Shown piece after piece: positions 23,261 through 31,432 of a DNA stretch of 64,000 nucleotides. Under the pieces are notes generated by a model. That model made no database searches, was not told the DNA's origin, and saw nothing but the letters and a program-made list of their open reading frames with translations. The first letter of the stretch is position 1. Every line of letters begins with the position of its first letter. The translations under genes and the position numbers were made by a program. Source of the DNA: an uncultured Candidatus Binatia bacterium (GTDB lineage Bacteria; Desulfobacterota; Binatia; UBA9968; JAJDTQ01); assembly GCA_958295985.1 (NCBI GenBank), contig OY282432.1:1240001-1304000 (forward strand), in the 5' to 3' direction.

Positions 23261-25204
23261 TCAAGCCCGTGCCGGCCTCCGGCTCCCCTCTCCTCCGAAT
23301 CCTCCCGTAGCGGCCAGAGCGCCGGCCAGACAGGCCCCGGCAACGTCCGTCCAGATGCCGTGGCTTACCCCTCCGGCCGGAAAGAACAACAGCGCCCCGG
23401 CCGCCAGGAACAGGCCCCGGTGGACGGCGCCCAGGGGTCTTGCGAAAAAGCCCATGAAACCTGCCGACACGAGCCAGACGCCGATGACGGCGGTGGCCGA
23501 GGTGTGAAGGATCCGAAGCGCCGAACCCTGCATGAGCAACTCCGGCGCCAATACGAACAGGAATGGAACGACATAGGCGGTCCAGCCGAAGTGGACCGCG
23601 GCGAACCCCGTGCGCATGAAATTTGCGCCGGCCACGGTGGCCGCGGTGAAGGCCGCCACCGCCACCGGCGGCGTGATCAGCGACAGCATGCCGAAGTAGA
23701 GGGCGAACAGGTGCGCCGCCATGGGCGGGATGCCGACCTCCACCATGGACGGGGTCACCAGCGTCGCCAGCAGCAGATAGACTCCGAGGGTCGGCATGCC
23801 CATGCCGAGGACGATGGAGATGAGCGCCGCCAGCAGCAGGATCATGGCGGTCTGTCCCCCGGCCAGGTGGATGATGGCCTGGGTCAGCGCAAAGCCGAGA
23901 CCGGTGATGTTGAGGACCCCGATGATGATGCCGGCCATGCAACTGATCATCAAGAGCTGCACGCACAGGGCGCCGGTCTTGGCGAGGACGGTGAAGATGA
24001 CCGACCAGGACATCCTCTCGCCCTGGTAGCCGATGAACAGGCCGATGGGAACGAGACTCCCGGAGGCCCACAGGGCCGAGGTCTCGGGCCTGAGGTTGAG
24101 GTAGAAGAGGCACAGGATCACCACCGCGAACGGCGCCACGTAGGGCCAGCCGGACCGGAACACCGGCCAGCGCCGCGGAATGGAGGCTGCATCGACCCGC
24201 GCGATGCGCTCTCTGGCGGCATAGAGGTCCGCCTGGATGAACAGCGCCACGTAGTAGAGGATCGCCGGGATCAGCGCCGCCAGCACGACCTCCTGATAGG
24301 ATATCTGGAGGAACTCGGCCATGACGAAGGCGGCGGCGCCCATCATCGGCGGCATCAACTGGCCGCCGGTGGACGCCACGGCCTCGATGGCGCCTGCGGT
24401 ATGGGCGGGGTATCCGCCTTTCTTCATCAGCGGGATGGTGATGACGCCGGTGGAGACCACGTTGGAGGTGGCGCTGCCGGAGATGGAGCCGAAAAGGGAC
24501 GAGGCGGTGACCGCGATCTTGGCGGACCCGCCGCGGTACCGGCCCATGAGCGCGGTGGAAATGTCGGTGAAGAACCGGGAGCCGCCGGAGAGGTCGAGCA
24601 GGTTGCCGAAGTAGATGAAGGCGATGACGATGGTGGTGGCCACCGTGAGGGGAATCCCCACCAGCGAGTTGGAGTCGAGGCTCAGATAGATCACCAGCCG
24701 GTCGATGTCCACGTCGCGCCCCTGGAACTGACCGGGGATAAGGTGGCTCATGAGGCCCAGGGCGAAGAACGACAGCAGAAAGACGAATAGCACGGGGCCG
24801 GCGGTGCGCCGCACCCCCTCCGCCACCAGCGCCAGGATCACCGCGCCGCCCACCAGGGCATCGCGGGGGCGCGAGTAGAGCTCCTCGAAGATCCGTTCGT
24901 AGTGCCAGCTCAGGTAGGCGCACACCGCCAAGCCGGTGGCTGCCGCCAGCGCGTCGAACCAGGGGACGCCGAGGCGTTTCGCGCCCGGCCTTGCGGGCTT
25001 GAGAAGATAGAGGGTGCCGAGCGCGAGGCCGAGCAGCGCCAGCAGCCGCTGTTCGGCAAAGACCACGATGCCGGCGGCCCGGTAGAGGTCGGCGGCCTCC
25101 GCCAGGGCCGCGGCCGTGAGCAGTCCGCCGAGCAGCCGCCCGGCAATCCGCACCGTCCAGGACGCGATCGGGCCCTGGACGGTGTCTCCGTCACCGCCGG
25201 TCAT
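23261..25204 (-). CDS. TRAP transporter fused permease (DctQM-type, TAXI system)
   Basis: 647 residues with about 16-18 hydrophobic helices. The central DctM core carries GSISGSATSNVVSTGVITIP and, later, LLAALISIVLGMGMPTLGVY, both signatures of TAXI-associated fused permeases. It imports organic acids using a sodium gradient, with the binding protein encoded 29 bp upstream. ATG 25204 starts MTGGDGDT. Complete. Confidence 0.9.
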   Translation of the reverse strand: MTGGDGDTVQGPIASWTVRIAGRLLGGLLTAAALAEAADLYRAAGIVVFAEQRLLALLGLALGTLYLLKPARPGAKRLGVPWFDALAAATGLAVCAYLSWHYERIFEELYSRPRDALVGGAVILALVAEGVRRTAGPVLFVFLLSFFALGLMSHLIPGQFQGRDVDIDRLVIYLSLDSNSLVGIPLTVATTIVIAFIYFGNLLDLSGGSRFFTDISTALMGRYRGGSAKIAVTASSLFGSISGSATSNVVSTGVITIPLMKKGGYPAHTAGAIEAVASTGGQLMPPMMGAAAFVMAEFLQISYQEVVLAALIPAILYYVALFIQADLYAARERIARVDAASIPRRWPVFRSGWPYVAPFAVVILCLFYLNLRPETSALWASGSLVPIGLFIGYQGERMSWSVIFTVLAKTGALCVQLLMISCMAGIIIGVLNITGLGFALTQAIIHLAGGQTAMILLLAALISIVLGMGMPTLGVYLLLATLVTPSMVEVGIPPMAAHLFALYFGMLSLITPPVAVAAFTAATVAGANFMRTGFAAVHFGWTAYVVPFLFVLAPELLMQGSALRILHTSATAVIGVWLVSAGFMGFFARPLGAVHRGLFLAAGALLFFPAGGVSHGIWTDVAGACLAGALAATGGFGGEGSRRPARA

Positions 25205-25233
25205 GGCGAGGACTCAAGCCGTTCATCCGGGCG

Positions 25234-26175
25234 CTACATGCCCATTTCCTTATAGTAGCGCAGGGCGCCGGGATGGTACGGGACGCCCAGGTCGACGTGC
25301 ATCTTCGCGGGATCGAATTGCTTGAACATGCCGTGGGACCCGATCAGCTTCTTCTTGTTGTCGTGCAGCGCCTTGACCACCTTGTAAACGGTCTCGTCCG
25401 GAGTCTTCGTGCTCGCGTTGACGACGAAGGCCGCGGCGAACACGTTGGTGGGCGCCATGACGCCGGGATAGAGCTTCGCCGGATGCAGGGTCGCGATGCT
25501 CCCGGCCGGGACGACGCTCCGCAACGCCTTCAGCGCCTCCGGAGTGTTGTCCATGGACAGGACGCGGATCCCGCCCACCGCGGCGTGGGCCTGGCGGGTG
25601 ATGCCCGAGGTCACGGAGAAATAGGCCGCGTCGTTCTTCCCTTCCATGAAGTCTCTCACGCCGCGCACGCCGTTGGGAACGGGTACGCCGACGACGTCCT
25701 CGAAGCTCAGTCCCACGGTGGCCAGAACCGACTGGGCGTTCAGGCCCACGATCTTCTGCTTGGTGAATCGCGTCGGTAGCCGTTTGCCCTTGAGGTCGCC
25801 GAGCGTCTTGATGTCCGAGTCGTCGCGCACGTAGAACATGCCGTAGAGCGGGAACAGCACGGCTACCAGCCGTATCTTGTCCTGCTTTCGGCCGTCGAAC
25901 ATGGCCTTGCCGAGATAGGCGAACGAACTGGCGGCTACGTTGGAGATGGTGAAATCCAACTCGCCGTTGTTGGCCAGCGGCAGGGTCACCACCGGCCCGC
26001 CCTGCGGCACCACGCGCATGTTCACGCCGCCGGCCTCGATGGCGGTCTTCGCGACCCCGGCGCCAGTGGCGTAGGCCAGCGAACCCTGAGGGTTGGTGCC
26101 GATGCTGACGGTCTGTGCATGAACGCCCTGGGCCAGGAACACCAGCGCCAACGCGCCGAATACGAATATCTTCAT
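25234..26175 (-). CDS. TAXI-family TRAP solute-binding protein
   Basis: 313 residues. Signal peptide MKIFVFGALALVFLAQGVHA, mature start TVSIGTNPQGSLAYATGAGV, the standard opening of TAXI binding proteins (GTxxxGxxxY). Secreted to the periplasm. It is the first gene of a two-gene operon with the fused permease. A good GGAGG-type site precedes ATG 26175. Confidence 0.9.
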   Translation of the reverse strand: MKIFVFGALALVFLAQGVHAQTVSIGTNPQGSLAYATGAGVAKTAIEAGGVNMRVVPQGGPVVTLPLANNGELDFTISNVAASSFAYLGKAMFDGRKQDKIRLVAVLFPLYGMFYVRDDSDIKTLGDLKGKRLPTRFTKQKIVGLNAQSVLATVGLSFEDVVGVPVPNGVRGVRDFMEGKNDAAYFSVTSGITRQAHAAVGGIRVLSMDNTPEALKALRSVVPAGSIATLHPAKLYPGVMAPTNVFAAAFVVNASTKTPDETVYKVVKALHDNKKKLIGSHGMFKQFDPAKMHVDLGVPYHPGALRYYKEMGM

Positions 26176-26367
26176 CTTGTCCTCCTCTTACCGACCGCGC
26201 CTGGGAATGATGCCTCTCTTCTCGTTGAAGACCGGGGGCTTTGTCAACCGATGCCAGCGAGCCGGAGGCGGCGTGCTGCCTTGTGGGCGCGGTTTTGTCT
26301 GTGATAGACGGGGACATCGATGCCCGCCACGCGACGGGTTCTTCGTATCCTGCACAGGAGGTGGAAC

Positions 26368-26997
26368 ATGGACGGCTCACGTCCGGCAGACCACTGGCGT
26401 ATCGGCAAGGACAATACGGCCCTGATCGTCGTGGACATGCAGAACATGTGGGTGGACCCTCGGGGCACCCGCTATCTGCCGTCATCGGAGGACATCATCC
26501 CGAAGATCCGGGAGCTCCTGGCGGTGTGCCGTTCGTTGGACGTGCCGGTGATCTATCTCTACACCACCAAGCGGAAGGACCTGGCGGACGTGGGCGTGTT
26601 CGCCGACCTGAAGCCCGTGACCCACCACACCGACGATCCCTGGACCAACATCGAGGGGGCTCCCGGCGCCCAGTTCTGCGAGAGCGTGAAGCCCGAGCCG
26701 GACGAGATCACCGTCAAGAAGTTTCGTTACAGCGGGTTCTACGGCACCAACCTGGAAAACGTGCTGCGGCGTCTGGGACGGGACGTGATCGCCATCACCG
26801 GCGTGGCCACCAACGTGTGCTGCGACAGCACCGCCCGGGACGGCGCCATGCGCGACTTCAAGGTGCTCTTTCTCTCGGACGGCAACGCCTGCTTTTCCGA
26901 CGAGGAACAGGCGGCGACCCTCCAGAACTTCGACAAGCATTTCGGCGTGGTGATGGATTCGGCGACTTTCCTGGAGAAGTTGCAGCAGCAGGCCTGA
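26368..26997 (+). CDS. Cysteine hydrolase, isochorismatase family
   Basis: 209 residues. Catalytic triad visible: Asp in ALIVVDMQNMW, Lys in ITVKKFRYSGFYG, Cys in GVATNVCCDSTARDG, with the cis-peptide before the Cys. Members hydrolyse amides (nicotinamidase, N-carbamoyl-sarcosine amidase, biuret hydrolase) or vinyl ethers. ATG 26368 has a perfect AGGAGG site 6 nt upstream; an in-frame ATG at 26320 would add 16 Arg-rich residues. Its last 45 coding bases are part of a 63-bp sequence repeated at 29227-29289. Confidence 0.88.
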   Translation: MDGSRPADHWRIGKDNTALIVVDMQNMWVDPRGTRYLPSSEDIIPKIRELLAVCRSLDVPVIYLYTTKRKDLADVGVFADLKPVTHHTDDPWTNIEGAPGAQFCESVKPEPDEITVKKFRYSGFYGTNLENVLRRLGRDVIAITGVATNVCCDSTARDGAMRDFKVLFLSDGNACFSDEEQAATLQNFDKHFGVVMDSATFLEKLQQQA

Positions 26998-27015
26998 CCC
27001 ACGGCGAGGCCGTTT
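26953..27015 (+). repeat. 63-bp direct repeat, left copy (3' end of the isochorismatase-family gene)
   Basis: Identical to 29227-29289. It covers the last 15 codons, the stop and 18 nt beyond. The element between the copies is about 2.2 kb, lower in GC, and full of mobile-element debris. Duplication of a gene's 3' end on both sides of an insert is what site-specific integration leaves (attL/attR), but no integrase is present. The bases from 27016 to 27104 hold no gene, only a 7-bp GAGGCCA/TGGCCTC hairpin. Confidence 0.75.
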
Positions 27016-27104
27016 CGGGAGGGACAGCAGGTGCCCGAGAATAGCGAGGCCATATGGCTTGGCCTCATTGAAGCGGGTTTCCGGTTCGCCTCAAGAAGGC
27101 TCTC

Positions 27105-27380
27105 TTAGCTTGTTTCAAAAATTCGCTTAGGGTCTTTCTGGTACCTACCCCAATTCTTTTTAGTTTGTCGGGCCGCGTTGGGTAATCCCGATCCTGTCTC
27201 CAAGGAATCAAAGTTCCTTTTGCGCATGCATATAGAATCTTTGGTGCTGTCCTTCATGGCTCTAGCCAGAGCAATGACATCTGGGTGTTTGAGTGTAAGA
27301 GATTTTCCGTGTTCCAGCTTGAGATATAGAACCGCCAAGTCCTCTTCACAGGTCCAAGGGTGTTTCGTCCTTTCATTCAT
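27105..27380 (-). CDS. Small unknown protein (possible N-terminal domain of an HNH-type nuclease)
   Basis: 91 residues starting MNERTKHPWTCEEDLAVLYL, with GGAGG 8 nt before ATG 27380; the ATG at 27395 in frame is less likely. GC is much lower than in the neighbours. The sequence has an opening W-T-x-EED, then a basic mid-region (CMRKRNFDSL) and KKNWGRYQKDPK near the end. This pattern is reminiscent of the N-terminal region of some HNH or McrA-like restriction nucleases, but the nuclease part is absent and the match is weak. Function not assigned. Confidence 0.45.
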   Translation of the reverse strand: MNERTKHPWTCEEDLAVLYLKLEHGKSLTLKHPDVIALARAMKDSTKDSICMRKRNFDSLETGSGLPNAARQTKKNWGRYQKDPKRIFETS

Positions 27381-27449
27381 CCTTGCATCCTCCATGCACG
27401 ACTTGTGCTACGATGCCTTGGGAGTTTCGCCTCCTGGGGTATTCCTGCG

Positions 27450-27647
27450 TTATTCGGGCTTTGCAGGCTTCTTGATGCCAAACCCCTTTGCGATACCATG
27501 CTTAGCCAAATGAGCGGTCGCCACATTGGACAGCGTAATCTCCTTCATCTCCACCCGGGTGGTCCGAAGTGTGCGCCTGCCGGCTTGGTGTTCCTGAACC
27601 TCACGGAGTCCCTTGAGAACCTCCGCAGCGATATTGCGTTCAGCCAT
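27450..27647 (-). CDS. Truncated HigA-like antitoxin
   Basis: 65 residues, starting MAERNIAAEVLKGLREVQEH. The first 33 residues match the N-terminus of Xre-type antitoxins that follow HigB/RelE toxins, but the helix-turn-helix DNA-binding domain that normally follows is missing; the remaining residues (MKEITLSNVATAHLAKHG) are unrelated. Its start ATG overlaps the TGA of the toxin pseudogene (ATGGCTGA). Probably not functional as a repressor. Confidence 0.55.
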   Translation of the reverse strand: MAERNIAAEVLKGLREVQEHQAGRRTLRTTRVEMKEITLSNVATAHLAKHGIAKGFGIKKPAKPE

Positions 27648-27960
27648 CTTCGGTCTCCTCTACGACCTTGCGCCACGCTGCCCGTTCGGCTGGCGTCAGA
27701 TCATCCTTCACACCCTTGCCGTATAACGTGAGAAGGTAGATGTGGTCGTCCGGGACGAGCCAGTATTAGATGACCCTACTGCCGCCTCGTTTGCCGCGCT
27801 CCTTCGACCTCCATCGGATTTTCCGGATGCCGCCCAACCCGCGAATGATGTCACCGGCGTTCGGGCGTACGCTGAGCAGCGCCTGAAGCGCAACGTATCT
27901 GTCGTCATCAAGGTGCGACGACAGATACTTCGTGAACTCCGTCGTCTCAATGAACAGCAC
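27640..27960 (-). pseudogene. HigB/RelE-like toxin gene with an in-frame TAA
   Basis: The frame from ATG 27960 gives MLFIETTEFTKYLSSHLDDD and ends GIRKIRWRSKERGKRGGSRV I, then TAA at 27768-27766. Past the stop the same frame continues YWLVPDDHIYLLTLYGKG and ends at TGA 27640. RelE/HigB relatives read RVIYYW at this place, so a Tyr codon has become ochre (one base change). TAA has no recoding explanation, unlike the UGA at 6605. The toxin lost its C-terminal strand and is dead, consistent with the truncated antitoxin. Confidence 0.7.
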
Positions 27961-28028
27961 ACCCCAACAATACGTAGTTTACGTTGTCATGTAAAAGGAA
28001 TTATATAGCAGTGTTAGAGCAAAGCGAT

Positions 28029-29010
28029 AATGTCCCCTAATGAGCAAAGCTAAGATGTCCCCTTTGAGGAAGGGGGGCAAGGGATGGCGAAGCCAGAAGA
28101 GGGGATGACCATGCGAGAGGTGGACCGGCTGGAGGTGATCAGGGAGGTCGTGGGGAAGCGGCTGGTGCAACGGGAAGCGGGGGAGCGGTTGAGGCTGAGT
28201 GTGCGGCAAGTGAAGCGGCTGGTGCGGCGCTACCGGGAGTTGGGGGCGAAGGGGCTGATTTCGGGGCATCGGGGGCGCAAGGCGAGCAACGCGATAGCGC
28301 CGGAGGTTCGGGCAGAGATCCTGGCGGTGGTGCGGGAGCGCTACGAAGATTTTTCACCGACCCTGGCCTGGGAGAAGCTGCGGGAGGTGCACGGCTACCG
28401 GGTGTCGGTGGAGACCTTGCGCAAGTGGATGGCGGAAGCGGGGCTGTGGCGGTCGAAGAAGCGCCGGGGGATGCGGGTGCATCCCAGCCGTCCCCGACGG
28501 CAGGCCGTGGGCGAGTTGGTGCAGATCGACGGCTCGCCGCACCGATGGTTCGAGGAGCGGGGGCCGTCGTGCACCCTGATCGTGTTCATCGACGACGCCA
28601 CCAGCCGGCTCATGGCCCTGCGTTTCGTCGAGGCCGAGACCACCGAAGCCTACATGAGGACCCTGCGCGGGTATCTGGACCAGTACGGTCGAGCGGGGGC
28701 CGTCTATTCGGACAAGCACAGCATCTTCCGGGTCAATCAACAGGACCGCAAGGGCGAACGGACTCAGTTCACCCGGACGCTTCAAACCCTGGACATCCAA
28801 CCCATCCACGCCAACACTCCCCAAGCCAAGGGCCGGGTGGAACGGGCCAACGAGACCCTCCAGGACCGCTTGGTCAAGGAGTTGCGCCTTTGCGGCATCC
28901 ACTCCATCGACGAGGCCAATGCCTTCGTGCCCAAGTACATGGCTGACCACAACCGCCGCTTCGCCCGCCCGCCCCACAACCCCCACGACGCCCACCGCCC
29001 AGTGCTGCAC
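28029..29010 (+). mobile_element. Partial ISNCY-family insertion sequence
   Basis: The left end (ATGTCCCCT motifs near 28029 and 28062) and the transposase up to about codon 310 are present; the right end is missing. The break coincides with the IS256 remnant. One component of the low-GC island between the 63-bp repeats. Confidence 0.55.
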
Positions 29011-29067
29011 CTCCGATGCCACAAAGGGCAACGATACAGAGTATACCGCAAGTGTTTTGGATGCTGA
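28084..29067 (+). CDS. ISNCY-type transposase, C-terminally truncated
   Basis: 327 residues; complete family members are about 430-480. Helix-turn-helix region: LVQREAGERLRLSVRQVKRL. DDE catalytic core: VQIDGSPHRWFEERGP, FIDDATS, YSDKHSIFRVN, and NTPQAKGRVERANETLQD, so the acidic triad appears intact. After NPHDAHRPVL the sequence diverges and stops at 29067, where an IS256 remnant has been joined. Upstream, 28030-28075 has two copies of ATGTCCCCT, resembling an ISNCY terminal region; no matching right end was found, so the element is incomplete. Confidence 0.7.
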   Translation: MAKPEEGMTMREVDRLEVIREVVGKRLVQREAGERLRLSVRQVKRLVRRYRELGAKGLISGHRGRKASNAIAPEVRAEILAVVRERYEDFSPTLAWEKLREVHGYRVSVETLRKWMAEAGLWRSKKRRGMRVHPSRPRRQAVGELVQIDGSPHRWFEERGPSCTLIVFIDDATSRLMALRFVEAETTEAYMRTLRGYLDQYGRAGAVYSDKHSIFRVNQQDRKGERTQFTRTLQTLDIQPIHANTPQAKGRVERANETLQDRLVKELRLCGIHSIDEANAFVPKYMADHNRRFARPPHNPHDAHRPVLHLRCHKGQRYRVYRKCFGC

Positions 29068-29226
29068 AGCAGATGCGAGTGCAAGGGATGGACTGGGGCG
29101 AGGACTACCGCCGGGCAGGAGTTGACGCGCTGAAGGAAGTGCTGGAGCAGGGGATGGCGGAGCGGATCGACGGTCATCTCGAAGCGATGGCGGAGAGAGG
29201 GGAAGCGGACCGGCGCAATGGCAGCT
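29041..29226 (+). pseudogene. N-terminal remnant of an IS256-family transposase
   Basis: The frame reads VFWMLKQMRVQGMDWGEDYR, then RAGVDALKEVLEQGMAERID, then GHLEAMAERGEADRRNGSY. The WGEDYRxAG ... ADRRNGxY pattern is the start of IS256 transposases. It stops at 29226, exactly at the right 63-bp repeat copy, so at least 300 codons with the DDE domain are missing. Confidence 0.65.
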
Positions 29227-29289
29227 ATGGATTCGGCGACTTTCCTGGAGAAGTTGCAGCAGCAGGCCTGACCCACGGCGAGGCCGTTT
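29227..29289 (+). repeat. 63-bp direct repeat, right copy
   Basis: Identical to 26953-27015, the 3' end of the isochorismatase-family gene. Here it is out of context, abutting an IS256 remnant on its left and leading into the PD-(D/E)XK gene's upstream region on its right. The two copies are in the same orientation, 2274 bp apart, start to start. Confidence 0.75.
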
Positions 29290-29360
29290 GCTGTGAAATA
29301 ATCCCGGCGGATGAGCGAGGGGTATGAGGGAAATCGATCAGGATTTCCGAAGGAGTACAC

Positions 29361-30362
29361 ATGAACATCTTCAAGACTATTGAGCGTGTCGCGAAGCAGA
29401 GTGCCGCGAATCGCAGGGAACCGTTCCTTTCGGGATTTCTTGCCGATGCAATGAACTACAGCCCGATGCTGTCCGGGGCAGTATGGAAGCTGGCTACCCC
29501 CAATTGGCCGATCCCGGAGAATATTAAGGTCGGGTCAGAAGTATCACTCGGCAAATTGGGGCGGATCGACATCGTCATGGAGGATGAGTTGAATAAGCGA
29601 ATCGTAGGAATCGAAGTCAAGACCATGGACCAGTCGGGTAAGTTCGGACAACTAGAGAGGTATCGAGATGGTCTTGAGAATCCCGAAAGAGAGTTGGCGA
29701 TCGTATACCTGACTCCGTTCAATCGGAAGCGCGCGGGAGACGCAGCCGATTCCCTCCGAACCGTCAAGATATTCGATGAATTCTCCAGCAAGTTCCAGCA
29801 GGCGCAGCATGTGAGTTGGCTGGATCTGGCCGACATTACTTGGGACGAAAATGAATTGTGGAAACAGCTTCAGGCGTACGTCCAAGAGACTATATCGTCG
29901 CAGGATAAACTGTCTCCAAAGATCCGGAGAGACAGACAGTTCGCCCAATTCTTTGGAGAGGATTCGGCGGCGTGTTTCTGGGAGGCTCTCGCCGAACAGG
30001 GAATCCTTCCGACGGAACGCAAAGGTGCCGTGATCGATCTTGATGAAATCGAAGATATCCCATCTTTCGCCAGATTACTGGTCCGTGCCCTGGAGGACCT
30101 TATCGAAGAAAATGATAGGATACGACACGATGCTCGAAAGGAGGATTCTTGCGAGAAAAAATTGCGTAAGTCATTCCTCGATTCGTCATATCGCGAGGTT
30201 CATGCCGCGTTGTTCCGGCTTTCAGAAAAGTATGGAGCAGTGTGGATAAGGGGCGGGAAAAATGACTACGGAGTGCGAGTCGCACATAAAGACCATACGA
30301 GCGGCGTAAGTCTTGTTGGAAGCCGCGGCCTGGGTCGCCTACAGACCGGGCAGGATCGTTAA
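29361..30362 (+). CDS. PD-(D/E)XK nuclease-superfamily protein
   Basis: 333 residues. A restriction-endonuclease-like core is suggested by LGRIDIVMEDELNKRIVGI and EVKT (D-x-n-E-x-K). This is followed by a helical C-terminal region typical of defence-linked or DUF4268-like proteins. AAGGAG precedes ATG 29361. Codon use and GC are clearly lower than in the flanks, so it was acquired with the island. The last 20 residues (SGVSLVGSRGLGRLQTG) look atypical and may come from a late frameshift or junction. Substrate and partner unknown. Confidence 0.6.
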   Translation: MNIFKTIERVAKQSAANRREPFLSGFLADAMNYSPMLSGAVWKLATPNWPIPENIKVGSEVSLGKLGRIDIVMEDELNKRIVGIEVKTMDQSGKFGQLERYRDGLENPERELAIVYLTPFNRKRAGDAADSLRTVKIFDEFSSKFQQAQHVSWLDLADITWDENELWKQLQAYVQETISSQDKLSPKIRRDRQFAQFFGEDSAACFWEALAEQGILPTERKGAVIDLDEIEDIPSFARLLVRALEDLIEENDRIRHDARKEDSCEKKLRKSFLDSSYREVHAALFRLSEKYGAVWIRGGKNDYGVRVAHKDHTSGVSLVGSRGLGRLQTGQDR

Positions 30363-30486
30363 TCGGCGGCACGTTCATCAAGGTCGACGCGCAGGGACAG
30401 GGCACCGCACTAAACGTCCAGGAAGTTCAGTCTGAACTCTATGGTCCAGGTCGGACCCCGTGCCCTTCACTCCGACCCCGATTCCC
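30363..30486. other. Intergenic region with two small inverted repeats
   Basis: Contains AGTTCAG/CTGAACT around one central base (30424-30438) and GGTCGGA/TCCGACC (30449-30455 with 30471-30477). These sit between the end of the nuclease-like gene and the convergent hydrolase gene. No gene is visible. They may be the end of a mobile element or a terminator, with no T-tract to decide. Confidence 0.35.
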
Positions 30487-31368
30487 CTACAGGTGCTCGT
30501 TGAACCATTCCACGGACAGGTCCAGCAGCCGGCTGAGATGGGGCTCCTTGTAGATGCCGTGATGGTCGACGTCGGGCAGCACCACGTAGCGCCTGGGCTC
30601 GGGTGAACGCTGGTAGAGGCCGCGCTGCTCGTCCAGGGGTGTCAGGGCGTCGAGTTCGGCGGAGACGTACAGGGCCGGGCATGTCATCTGGTGAGCGACG
30701 GTCTCGGGCTTGTACTCGATGATGGCCTCGGCGCATTCCAGGGGGATCTCGACCTCGCCCCGTTCCGGGTTGGCGGCCACGGTCTCGTTCCAGAACTCCC
30801 ACCCCTCCGGCGTCGTCTCCATGATGTGGTAGGGGTGCACGCGCCGGGACCGTCCGCTCCGAACCCGCTGATTGCGGTCCTCTTCCAGCTCCTTCAGGAA
30901 CTTCCGCCACTCCCATTCCCGGCGCAGGCAACGGAGCCAGCGCTCGCCGTCCCCCACGCCCACGGCGCTCACGATGCACCGGACCCGATGATCGACGGCA
31001 GCCGCGTACGACGCGTGGGCGCCGCCGAAGCTGGTGCCCCAGATACCGATGCGGTTGGCATCCACTTCGTCGCGTGCGCCGAGGCAGGTGACGCCGTTGC
31101 GGATGTCCTCGACCTGTTCCAGAGGGATCAGGCGGTGACGCGGCCCTTCACTCTCCCCGAAACCCCGATAGTCGAAACGCAGCGTCACGTACCCCTCTGC
31201 GGACAGGCGCGCGGCCACCGCGGGCATGAGCGCCTCCTTGAGGCCGGCGTAACCCTGGCACAGGACGATGCCGGGATGGCGTTGCGACCCGTCGCGAGCG
31301 TCGGGGATGGAGATCACCGCGGACAGGCTGTAGCCTGGGCCGCTGTAGAAACGGATTACTTCTTCCAA
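30487..31368 (-). CDS. Alpha/beta hydrolase (dienelactone hydrolase/X-Pro peptidase-like)
   Basis: 293 residues. GTSFGG is the nucleophile elbow, with an N-terminal GIVLCQGYAGLKE oxyanion region, DYRGFGESEGP, a late acid in YVSAELDALTPL, and a His in DVDHHGIYKE. This matches the S9/S15-like or dienelactone hydrolase-type group. No signal peptide, so cytoplasmic. Substrate unknown. Its neighbours (AbrB permease, CoA-transferase) suggest degradation of small organic acids. Confidence 0.82.
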   Translation of the reverse strand: MEEVIRFYSGPGYSLSAVISIPDARDGSQRHPGIVLCQGYAGLKEALMPAVAARLSAEGYVTLRFDYRGFGESEGPRHRLIPLEQVEDIRNGVTCLGARDEVDANRIGIWGTSFGGAHASYAAAVDHRVRCIVSAVGVGDGERWLRCLRREWEWRKFLKELEEDRNQRVRSGRSRRVHPYHIMETTPEGWEFWNETVAANPERGEVEIPLECAEAIIEYKPETVAHQMTCPALYVSAELDALTPLDEQRGLYQRSPEPRRYVVLPDVDHHGIYKEPHLSRLLDLSVEWFNEHL

Positions 31369-31432
31369 GATCCTGGTCCTTTCTTCCGAAAACAGCCCCG
31401 TGTCTGCTGCCCGGAATCCGCGAACAGGCGGG

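Noticed and set aside
27360..27731. Plus-strand open frame opposite the HigBA remnants
   Set aside because: No ribosome site, no family similarity; antisense to recognisable antitoxin and toxin sequence.
30424..30477. Small inverted repeats as an insertion-sequence end
   Set aside because: They are short, have no matching copy within the window, and no transposase lies next to them.
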